A stretch of 13,400 nt of DNA from Chloroflexota bacterium (GTDB taxonomy: Bacteria > Chloroflexota > Limnocylindria > Limnocylindrales > CSP1-4): the NCBI GenBank assembly GCA_013698385.1, contig JACCVB010000278.1, forward strand, positions 1-13,400, given 5' to 3'. Positions 6,443 to 12,945 of this stretch are shown piece by piece. The notes beneath the pieces were generated by a model. That model saw nothing but the letters and a program-made list of their open reading frames with translations. It was not told the origin of the DNA and did not search any database. The position numbers and the translations under genes are program-made. Each line of letters opens with the position of its first letter. Within the stretch, counting starts at the first letter, position 1.

Positions 6443-7182
6443 CGGGTAGGTCCCCCGCTGGCGTGGGCGCCGTCGTCATCCTGGTGCTTGCGCTCGAGCG
6501 CCCGGCGCACGATGTCCACCGAGGAGTGCGGCCGTCGCTCGGTCGCCTCCCACGGGTCGTGACGATCCAGGTCCAGCCTGATGTGGCCACGCGGCGAGGC
6601 GGGTCCGCTGAAGCCGATCTCGGCCCACGCCGTGGGGTGCGCGTAGTACGTCGCGACGATCTCGCCGACCAGTTCCTTGAAGAAGCGGATGGCCGGGAGA
6701 TGCGCCCAGGCGTCTCCCGGCGCCTCGCCAACGGCGACGCGCCCCAGCACCTCGTCCTGCGAGGCAGGCCCCAGAACCGCGAAGGCCTGGCCATGGAGCT
6801 GGCTCGCGGATTCGTCGCAACCCCGCAGGGCCAACCGGTACGCCTCACGATCGCCCGGCATGTCCTCGTAGCGGTACCCGTCGCCTGCGCCGTCGTACAG
6901 CCGCTCGTCGATCCAGGGGGCGAGCGGCACTCGCTCGGCCGGAGGCCGGTCGTCCTGTGGAAGGATCCGGGCACAGATCGCCTCCATCGTCCGCGCCTCG
7001 TCGATCGAGAAGAAGCGGTAGCGCGGGACCTCCTCGACCCGCTGTCTGACGACGCGCCGGGTCTTCTCATCCCAGTCGAGCGCCCACTTATCGGGCGCAG
7101 CGACGTCGAAGTCGGGATAGGGCGTTGCCGGCGTGCCGCCACCCTTCGGTATCCGCAGCCGCTCTGCCGAAGGCCGGCTCAT
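6439..7182 (-). CDS. Gluconate 2-dehydrogenase subunit 3-like protein
   Basis: The 247-residue protein contains the subunit-3 pattern: FFSIDEARTMEAICARILPQ (57-76), then WIDERLYDG, SASQLHGQAFAVLGPASQDE (125-144), and FFKELVGEIVATYYAHPTAW (167-186). Members assist folding, cofactor loading or export of GMC-type flavoprotein dehydrogenases and stay as their small subunit. In the classic system this subunit carries the Tat signal for the pair. Here the N-terminus (SRPSAERLRIPKGGG) has no twin-Arg-plus-hydrophobic signal, so the complex should remain on the cytoplasmic side. The protein is longer than many family members, with an extra N-terminal stretch of about 50 residues and a polar C-terminal tail. 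It overlaps the upstream membrane-protein gene by ATGA and the downstream GMC gene by TTGA. Confidence 0.85.
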   Translation of the reverse strand: MSRPSAERLRIPKGGGTPATPYPDFDVAAPDKWALDWDEKTRRVVRQRVEEVPRYRFFSIDEARTMEAICARILPQDDRPPAERVPLAPWIDERLYDGAGDGYRYEDMPGDREAYRLALRGCDESASQLHGQAFAVLGPASQDEVLGRVAVGEAPGDAWAHLPAIRFFKELVGEIVATYYAHPTAWAEIGFSGPASPRGHIRLDLDRHDPWEATERRPHSSVDIVRRALERKHQDDDGAHASGGPTR

Positions 7183-8000
7183 CGGCGGTGGTCGAACAGG
7201 GCCACGAGCACGCCCAGCACGCCCTGGCCCGTGAGGCCGAGTGGCGCAACTGTCGGCGGCCCGTAGAACAGGTTCTGGAGGCTGAGACCACCGCTTCGTC
7301 GCAGCACCTCGCGGACGTGAAAGCCGAAGCCGACGAAGCCGGCGCCGACGGCCAGCGCCGAGAGCGGGCCCTCGAGCGCCTTGGCCGGCCGCACGCCGGC
7401 CCCAGCGGCAGCGTGTACCGCCATGAGCGCCGGCCCGAGCGTCACCGGTGTGAACATCGCCCGGTTGCGGAACTCGCCCTTGCGGTGCTCCCAGCCGGCC
7501 TCCAGGGCAAGAAGCCCGTAGGCGGCCACGTTGGCCGCCCGGACCCCGACGACCAGCCTGCGCATCTCATCGCGGTCCGAAGAGGGCCACGCGGGTCGTC
7601 GTTGCGAGGCGAGCAGCCCGACCACGCCGAAGAGTGCCAACTGGGCCGGTGCCGGAAACGGCGGCCCGGTCACGAGGTTGAAGCGCCAGTTGTCGAAGCC
7701 GCCCATCTGCCGCCCGACGCCGCGCATGTGGAAGAAGGTTCCGACGGTTCCGACGAGCAGGAGGAGCCAGGAAAGCGGCCGGAACCGGGCACGCGAGCGC
7801 GCCTCGTCGCCATCGAGGACGGTGATCGCGCCGCCCAGGGCGACGATCGGCAGCGCCACGAGCGGCGTCCACATCGGCCGGCTCTGGAAGCTGCCACGGA
7901 GGTGAAGCACCGCGATCTCGAACCAGGCCGGCGGGATGGCGCCCAGCACTCCGAGGCGGAGGAGACGGGCCAGGCCGAGTCGGTCGAGCACACCGGTCAA
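7179..8000 (-). CDS. Membrane protein built of two homologous halves, no known family
   Basis: The 273-residue protein has about six to eight hydrophobic segments. The two halves align: residues 27-46 (FEIAVLHLRGSFQSRPMWTP) match 166-185 (LEAGWEHRKGEFRNRAMFTP) without gaps, 8 of 20 identical. H91-M-R with GG 100-101 and GPP 112-114 match H228-V-R with GG 237-238 and GPP 247-249. Each half therefore carries conserved His, Arg and Glu residues beside membrane segments. There are no Cys residues, so it cannot be a c-type cytochrome. The position between the ThDP enzyme and subunit 3 suggests a membrane dock or electron-transfer partner for the flavoprotein complex, which is an inference. The TTG start overlaps the stop of the ThDP gene (TTGA); GTG at 7991 is an alternative. 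Confidence 0.75.
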   Translation of the reverse strand: MTGVLDRLGLARLLRLGVLGAIPPAWFEIAVLHLRGSFQSRPMWTPLVALPIVALGGAITVLDGDEARSRARFRPLSWLLLLVGTVGTFFHMRGVGRQMGGFDNWRFNLVTGPPFPAPAQLALFGVVGLLASQRRPAWPSSDRDEMRRLVVGVRAANVAAYGLLALEAGWEHRKGEFRNRAMFTPVTLGPALMAVHAAAGAGVRPAKALEGPLSALAVGAGFVGFGFHVREVLRRSGGLSLQNLFYGPPTVAPLGLTGQGVLGVLVALFDHRR

Positions 8001-9895
8001 TGGTCGGCTCGCCTGTCCTTGTCGGCCACGGGCTCCGAGGGCCCATCGCCATTCCCGTGCTCACGGCCGATGAGGCCGCCGACCGCATCCGCGACCCGTG
8101 CCGCCACGCCCGCATCGGCCGCCGGGAACGCCGCCTCAGCGATGCTGTCGCGGAAAAGGGTGAGGCCGATCCGTTTTCGGTTCGGCTCGCCGCGCGCCAG
8201 CGCCGTCGCCATATTGGCTGCCTGCTCAGTGGTGACCTTGGGCGGCATGGGCGGCTCGAAGGGATCGACCACCGCTTCGATGAGCACCGGGCCGTCCATC
8301 GCCAGCGCCGCGGCGAGTTGTTCCCTCGCCTGCGCCGGCTGGTCGATCCGGACGCCGCGGCCGCCGCAGGCCCCGGCGAAGGCGACGAAATCGACCGGGG
8401 AGAGTTCCACGCCGTACTCGGGGTTGCCCAGGAAGACCATCTGTTCCCATTTGATCATGCCCAACGTGTTGTTCTTGATGACCACCACCTTGACCGGCAG
8501 GCGCTCCTGCACGCAGGTGGCGAACTCGGCCATCAGCATCTGGAATCCGCCATCGCCGACGAACGCCACGCACTGCCTGTCCGGAAAGGCGACCTGCGCG
8601 CCGATGGCGTACGGGAAGCCGTTGGCCATGGTGGCCAGGTTGCCGCTGAGCGAGAACCGCTGCCTGGCCCTGATCTGGATCTGACGGGCGGCCCAGGTGG
8701 CGATCGTGCCCGAGTCGGAGGCGACGATCGCATCTTCGGCCAGGAGCTGGCCCAGCTCCCAGGCCACGACCTGGGGCTTCATCGGCATCTCGGGACGCGT
8801 GCCGCGCTGCTCCATCAGCGCCAGCCAGTCTGCCGCCGCGGCGCGCCCCTCCTCGAGGAACGTCGTGTCCCCGTTGCGCGGCAGCAGCGGCAGGAGCTCG
8901 CGCAGCGTCGCCGGCGCGTCGCCCACCAGTCCGACATCGACCGGGAAGCGGAGGCCGATCCTGGCGGGGTCGTCGTCGATCTGCACAGCCACTGCCTGGT
9001 CGGCCTTCGGGTAGTACTCGATGTAGGGGAAGCTGCTGCCGACGATCAGCAGCGCGTCGCACTTCTCGAGCGCGTCCTGCGAGGCGCGCGTGCCGAGGAG
9101 GCCCACACCGCCCGTCGTCCACGGGCTATCGTCGGGCAGCACGTCCTTGCCCAGGAGCGGCTTGGCGATGACCGCGCTCAGCCGCTCGGCCGCCGCTTCG
9201 AGGGAGTCCGCCGCACCTCGCGCCCCATTCCCGGCCAGGATGACGATCCGCTTCCTGCCTTCGAAGACGCGCGCGGCGCGCTCCAACTCAGCTCGCAGGG
9301 GCACACGCACCGGGGTCTCGAAGCGCTGCCTGGCCTCGCCCGGGGCCGTGTGGCCCGCCACGTTCTTCTTCGAGCGTTCGCCCGCCTTCGCGTCAAGCTC
9401 CTGGAGGTCGGTCGGGAAGGCCAGGTGCGCCACGCCACGGCCTGAGAGAGCGGTCCGGATCGCGAGGTCGGTCAGGTGCTCGACATGTGCCGGGCCCATG
9501 ATCCGCTGGTTGAAGATGGCCACGTCCTGGAACAGGTAATCCGTGTTGACGTCCTGCTGATAGTGCGTCCCGATGAGGTCGTGGTAGGTCATGCCGGTGA
9601 TGGCGAGGACGGGCACACCGTCCAGCTTGGCGTCATAGAGGCCATTGAGCAGGTGGATCGCCCCCGGTCCGGACGTCGACATGCAGACGCCCAGGCGACC
9701 GCTGAACTTCGCGTAGCCCACGGCTGCGAACGCTGCGGCTTCCTCGTGACGCATGTGCACGAAGCGGATCCTGTCCCGGGCCTGGCGGAGCGCCTCCAGG
9801 AGGCCGTTGATGCCGTCGCCGGGCAGGCCGAAGATCGTGTCCACTCCCCAGTCGAGTAGTCGTTCGACCAGTAGACCCGCGCTAGTCTGGCTCAT
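7997..9895 (-). CDS. ThDP-dependent pyruvate oxidase/acetolactate synthase-like enzyme
   Basis: The 632-residue protein has the three-domain layout of pyruvate oxidase. The N-terminal Pyr domain has FGLPGDGI and the activating Glu E51 in RHEEAAAF. A central FAD-type domain runs from about 190 to 345. The C-terminal PP domain has the ThDP motif GDGG (447-450) ending at NN (475-476). The closest remembered pattern is PoxB, which converts pyruvate to acetate and CO2 and passes electrons to quinone; an acetolactate-synthase-like carboligase is also possible. It is about 60 residues longer than PoxB, with a charged tail from about residue 560. ATG 9895 is chosen because it lies one base after the upstream stop and has a GGAGG 9 bases upstream. 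The longer frame from 10147 runs over the neighbouring gene. Tight linkage to the GMC flavoprotein suggests a shared oxidation pathway. Confidence 0.9.
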   Translation of the reverse strand: MSQTSAGLLVERLLDWGVDTIFGLPGDGINGLLEALRQARDRIRFVHMRHEEAAAFAAVGYAKFSGRLGVCMSTSGPGAIHLLNGLYDAKLDGVPVLAITGMTYHDLIGTHYQQDVNTDYLFQDVAIFNQRIMGPAHVEHLTDLAIRTALSGRGVAHLAFPTDLQELDAKAGERSKKNVAGHTAPGEARQRFETPVRVPLRAELERAARVFEGRKRIVILAGNGARGAADSLEAAAERLSAVIAKPLLGKDVLPDDSPWTTGGVGLLGTRASQDALEKCDALLIVGSSFPYIEYYPKADQAVAVQIDDDPARIGLRFPVDVGLVGDAPATLRELLPLLPRNGDTTFLEEGRAAAADWLALMEQRGTRPEMPMKPQVVAWELGQLLAEDAIVASDSGTIATWAARQIQIRARQRFSLSGNLATMANGFPYAIGAQVAFPDRQCVAFVGDGGFQMLMAEFATCVQERLPVKVVVIKNNTLGMIKWEQMVFLGNPEYGVELSPVDFVAFAGACGGRGVRIDQPAQAREQLAAALAMDGPVLIEAVVDPFEPPMPPKVTTEQAANMATALARGEPNRKRIGLTLFRDSIAEAAFPAADAGVAARVADAVGGLIGREHGNGDGPSEPVADKDRRADH

Positions 9896-9896
9896 C

Positions 9897-10430
9897 TCAG
9901 CGACCCTCCAGTGACCACTCGACGCCCGCCGCAACCGCTTCCAGGGTGGCGCCGTAGATCGCGTGGCCGGCGGCGGAGTGAGCGTGGACCTCGGCTGGAT
10001 AGCGGGCCGGAGCGGCGGCCAGGCCGAGCAACCAGACGCCGACCTCGTCGCCGAGGATCCAGACCGCGGTGCCGAACCCGGTACCGAAGCCGATCCGTGC
10101 CAGGGGGACGGATCCCCGCACGATGCCATACGCGGCAGAGAGGCCAAGGGTATAGCTCCAGTCGAAGGCCCAGCTCAGGTAGTTCGCCGTCTTTTCATCC
10201 GGCTTGCGGCCCGTCAGGGCCTCGTACACGAGCCGACCGCCCTTGGCCGTGCTCGACTCCGCCGGCAAAGGGCGACCGGCGGCCTTTGCCTGCTTCTGCG
10301 CATCCTCGCGGGGGTCCTTCCCGGTGATTCCCTCGACCATCGCCCAGTAGCCCGTCATGGCGAGCAGCCCGGCCGCACCGCCGATCAATCCGGCGAGGGC
10401 ACCGCGGCCCGGGCCACCATCCTGGTGCAT
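9897..10430 (-). CDS. DUF1440/YagU-like small membrane protein
   Basis: The 177-residue protein starts with a Gly/Ala-rich helix (GALAGLIGGAAGLLAMTGYW), has a polar loop with EGITGKDPREDAQKQA and then hydrophobic segments around 94-115 and 117-135. The segment AWILGDEVGVWLLGL and a final helix with HAHSAAGHAIYGATLEAVAAG follow. This fits DUF1440, whose members, such as YagU, are inner-membrane proteins of poorly known function. ATG 10430 is used, one base after the stop of the enolase-superfamily gene, with GGAGG 9 bases upstream. The longer frame from 10760 is antisense-like filler inside that gene. Together with the first gene of the operon it supplies a second small membrane protein. The family call is by pattern and moderately sure; the role here is unknown. 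Confidence 0.72.
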   Translation of the reverse strand: MHQDGGPGRGALAGLIGGAAGLLAMTGYWAMVEGITGKDPREDAQKQAKAAGRPLPAESSTAKGGRLVYEALTGRKPDEKTANYLSWAFDWSYTLGLSAAYGIVRGSVPLARIGFGTGFGTAVWILGDEVGVWLLGLAAAPARYPAEVHAHSAAGHAIYGATLEAVAAGVEWSLEGR

Positions 10431-10431
10431 G

Positions 10432-11646
10432 TCAGGTTTCCTCCAGCAGCTCATAGACGCCACCGATCCACGTCGGGACGACGGATGGCAAGACCCAGCC
10501 CGGGCGCCGTCGGTCGGGGTGCAGATACCCATCGACCGGGGACAGGACGCCGTCGAAGACCATCGGTTCGATTCGCACATGATCGGCGAACCACTCGACG
10601 TGGGCGATCGCCGGCGCCGCGCATCCGAGGTGGGCATGGAGCGATGGGGCAGTGTGGGCCGAGAAGGGAGTCGCGTGCCCGGCCGCCATCGTGGCCGCCT
10701 CCATCCAGCCGGTGACCCCCAGGCAGCGAGTCGCATCGGCCTGCACGATGTCCACCGCACCGCTCGCCAGGAGATCGCGAGTGTCCTCGCGGGTGTAGCT
10801 GTATTCGCCGGCCGCGATGGCCATCGGCGCGGCCGCCCGGATCGCCTTGAGATCGTCGAGCCGGCGCTGCGGGACCGGCTCCTCGAAATAGGTCACCCCG
10901 TGCTCGGCGAGCCGGTGCGCCTGATCGATGGCCAGTCGCCTGGTGTAGGCGCCGTTGGCGTCGACGAACAGCTCGGCCTCGGTGCCGATGGCTTTGCGCG
11001 CGGCGCGGACGCGAAGGACGTCGGCCTCGGGTCGTGCGCCGCCATCGATGCCGATCTTCATCTTCACGCGTGGGATGCCCTGGGCGACCCAACCACCCAG
11101 TTGTTCCGTGAGCTCATCCTGTGAGGCGGACGTGAAGCCGCCGCTGCCGTAGATCGGCACCTCGGTGCGGTGGGCGCCGATGAAGCGGAAGAGCGGCTCG
11201 CCGGCCTGGCGCGCGCGGAGGTCCCACAGCGCCGTGTCGACCGCGGAGATCGCGGCCGCCGCGATCCCTGGCAGGCCGACGTTGCGCACGGCACGCACCA
11301 TCGCGTCCCACGCCTGGAGCGCCTCCGAGGGTCGGCGGCCGACGACGAGTTCCCGCAGCTGATCGCCCACGACGACGCCGGCGGCGGCCGACGTGTAGCT
11401 ATAGCCGATGCCGCGGATCCCTGACCTGCTGACCGCTTCGACGACGAGCATGGTGGTGGCGCGCCACTCGAGGGTGCCGTCTGCTTCTGGCGCTGCGGTC
11501 GGGATGCGCAGGACCATGGCCTCCAACGCCGCGATGCAGGAGCCGTCGGGCGGATCGCCGTGACCGCCTCGGCCCAAGGCGACGCGAGGGTCGTCGGCAG
11601 GCATCCGCTGCGGACGCCGAGTCTCGTTGGCCGCGTGATCGGTCAA
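10432..11646 (-). CDS. Enolase-superfamily enzyme, mandelate racemase subgroup
   Basis: The 404-residue protein carries a complete mandelate-racemase-type active site. The KxK base is K195/K197 (VKMKIG), the metal ligands are D229 (FVDANGAY), E255 (YFEEPV) and E281 (AAGEYSY), the D304/H331 dyad follows (VQADATRC, FSAHTAP), and E351 is in HVEWF. From D229 to E351 the spacing equals that of mandelate racemase (D195, E221, E247, D270, H297, E317) with a constant offset of 34. The enzyme should abstract the alpha proton of a carboxylate, as acid-sugar dehydratases and racemases do. The substrate is not evident. The first 35 residues are extra and polar; the TTG start at 11646 overlaps the upstream stop (TTGA), and ATG 11604 is an alternative. 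The next gene begins one base after its stop. Confidence 0.9.
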   Translation of the reverse strand: MTDHAANETRRPQRMPADDPRVALGRGGHGDPPDGSCIAALEAMVLRIPTAAPEADGTLEWRATTMLVVEAVSRSGIRGIGYSYTSAAAGVVVGDQLRELVVGRRPSEALQAWDAMVRAVRNVGLPGIAAAAISAVDTALWDLRARQAGEPLFRFIGAHRTEVPIYGSGGFTSASQDELTEQLGGWVAQGIPRVKMKIGIDGGARPEADVLRVRAARKAIGTEAELFVDANGAYTRRLAIDQAHRLAEHGVTYFEEPVPQRRLDDLKAIRAAAPMAIAAGEYSYTREDTRDLLASGAVDIVQADATRCLGVTGWMEAATMAAGHATPFSAHTAPSLHAHLGCAAPAIAHVEWFADHVRIEPMVFDGVLSPVDGYLHPDRRRPGWVLPSVVPTWIGGVYELLEET

Positions 11647-12149
11647 GCTGCGCGCGCCGAGAGCGGGAGCCGGCTGGCGAAGTACAGTCCGAGCGGCGGC
11701 CCGAAGAAGATCGCGTGGTAGATGAACGGCGGGATCGGTGGACCCATCGCGAACCAGGGACGCCCGAGGGGCACGGGCAGGACGACGATATTGACGAACC
11801 AGAGCGCGATCCCGAACAGAGTCGCCGCGATGATGGTGGCTGGCCCCGAGGTGCGCAGCAGCGCGATATTCTGTACGGCGAGAGCGAACGCGACGCCGTA
11901 GATGATAGACAGGAGCATGTGGGCGACCGCCCCGACGGGAATCGCCGTTCCGAGGGGGATGTCCATCGGGGGGATGCCGATCGGTATCGAGGCGAATACC
12001 TGGAACGGCATCAGGAACGGCATGCCCATCAGCGCGGAGCCGACCATCTCGGCGAGCGCAAAGACGATCCCGGCGATCGCGCCGCCGATGAGGCCGTGCC
12101 GCACCGCCCAGCCCGCTCCCGATACGTCGGGTCGTGTCGCGACTTCCAT
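11643..12149 (-). CDS. First operon gene: small multi-span membrane protein
   Basis: The 168-residue protein has about four to five hydrophobic segments. The first contains HGLIGGAIAGIVFALAEMVG, the middle ones include VGAVAHMLLSIIYGVAFALA, and the last two follow around residues 104-125 and 138-158. A Pro/Ile-rich loop (SIPIGIPPMDIPLGTAIP) lies between the first and second. I do not recognise a named family. The GLIGGA start and the H...YG pattern are also seen in the DUF1440-like protein two genes on, so they may be distant relatives. A strong AAGGAGG (12159-12165, minus strand) lies 9 bases before the ATG. It is the first gene of the run because the next 300 bases upstream hold no gene on this strand. 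A possible role is membrane attachment or transport for the enzyme set; this is an inference. Confidence 0.75.
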   Translation of the reverse strand: MEVATRPDVSGAGWAVRHGLIGGAIAGIVFALAEMVGSALMGMPFLMPFQVFASIPIGIPPMDIPLGTAIPVGAVAHMLLSIIYGVAFALAVQNIALLRTSGPATIIAATLFGIALWFVNIVVLPVPLGRPWFAMGPPIPPFIYHAIFFGPPLGLYFASRLPLSARAA

Positions 12150-12450
12150 GTGCCTGCTCCTCCTTGCTTCGTCGGGCGACCTTACGCTCCGATGTCGATC
12201 AGTTCGGGGAACAGGCGGTTACCGGGCGATGAACTGCTGCCGGGCAACGGGCCGCCTGAAGGTCGATCCGGCGACGGGCGGTCCTTGTCGTAACGGCGAC
12301 TGTGGTCCGGGCTTCGTCGACGGCGAGCGGGCGACGCTGGCCATGCCGGTTTGCGATGGGCCGACCGCGCTCGTGATCCCGACCGTCTCGGAGGGCGGAG
12401 GGGAGCGGTAACGTCTCGGGCTGCTGGTGCGCGTATGGGTCGCGTTGGGG
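12150..12450. other. Intergenic region upstream of the large operon
   Basis: These 300 bases separate the stop of purE from the first operon gene. A minus-strand TAAGGT (12179-12184) about 30 bases before the ATG at 12149 is a candidate -10 element for the operon, with no clear -35. A plus-strand frame ending at TAA 12409-12411 reads GFVDGERATLAMPVCDGPTA and a few more residues. It looks protein-like but has no convincing start, ribosome site or family. I see no tRNA, repeat or strong terminator. Confidence 0.5.
12159..12184 (-). promoter_or_regulatory. Ribosome binding site and candidate -10 of the large operon
   Basis: On the minus strand, AAGGAGG (12159-12165) lies 9 bases before the ATG of the first operon gene. 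TAAGGT (12179-12184) lies just upstream and fits TANNNT. The ribosome site is clear; the promoter assignment is tentative, since no -35 hexamer is recognisable at 16-18 bases. Confidence 0.45.
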
Positions 12451-12945
12451 TCAGGCCAGGGCGTCCGGCTCCGTCAGTACCGAGGCGGTCTGGCTCGCTC
12501 GCCACGCCGTCAGTCGCTCGGCGAGCTCCGGGTCACTCAAAGCCAGGATCGCCGCCGCGAGCAAGCCGGCGTTGAGGGCGTTCCCGATCGCCACGGTCGC
12601 GACCGGGATGCCGCGCGGCATCTGGACGATGGACAGCAGAGAATCGAGCCCGCCCAGGTGCTCGGTCGGGATGGGCACGCCGATGACTGGCAGGATCGTC
12701 TTGGCGGCCAACATACCTGGCAGGTGGGCGGCCCCGCCGGCGCCGGCCACGATGACCTTGATACCCCGGTCGGCTGCCTCCTCCGCGTAGCGGAACAGGA
12801 GGTCCGGAGTCCGATGGGCGGACACGACGCGGAGCTCTGCCGCGACGCCGAGTTCGGCCAGGATCGTGACCGCGACCTCCAGCACCGGAAAGTCCGATCG
12901 ACTGCCACCGACCACGCCGACCCGAACGGTCGCGTCCTCGCTCAA
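12451..12945 (-). CDS. purE: N5-carboxyaminoimidazole ribonucleotide mutase
   Basis: PurE rearranges N5-CAIR to CAIR in purine synthesis in the cytoplasm. The 164-residue length is usual. Substrate-binding motifs are all present: GGSRSD (13-18), SAHRTP (43-48), AGAGGAAHLPGM and SIVQMPRGIPVATVAIG, followed by NALNAGLLAA. The HLPGM type, with the SAHRTP histidine, is the mutase form (class I) that works with PurK, and purK lies directly upstream. The TTG start overlaps the purK stop as TTGA, and an AGGAG-like site sits about 10 bases before it. The C-terminus ends TASVLTEPDALA as expected for the family. Nothing is missing. Confidence 0.96.
   Translation of the reverse strand: MSEDATVRVGVVGGSRSDFPVLEVAVTILAELGVAAELRVVSAHRTPDLLFRYAEEAADRGIKVIVAGAGGAAHLPGMLAAKTILPVIGVPIPTEHLGGLDSLLSIVQMPRGIPVATVAIGNALNAGLLAAAILALSDPELAERLTAWRASQTASVLTEPDALA

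Noticed and set aside
7125..8684. 519-codon plus-strand open frame
   Set aside because: It lies antisense to subunit 3, the duplicated membrane protein and the ThDP gene, and shows no recognisable domain or ribosome site.
8000..9445. 481-codon plus-strand open frame
   Set aside because: It is fully antisense to the ThDP enzyme, whose motifs (RHEE, GDGG...NN) are unambiguous; the opposite frame is a shadow.
9896..10147. Extended N-terminus for the ThDP enzyme
   Set aside because: The extra 84 residues are basic low-complexity sequence overlapping the DUF1440-like gene; ATG 9895 has a good ribosome site and starts at the family's usual position.
12182..12505. 107-codon minus-strand open frame in the purE-operon gap
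   Set aside because: It overlaps the 3' end of purE in another frame and reads as Arg/Pro/Ser filler with no ribosome site.
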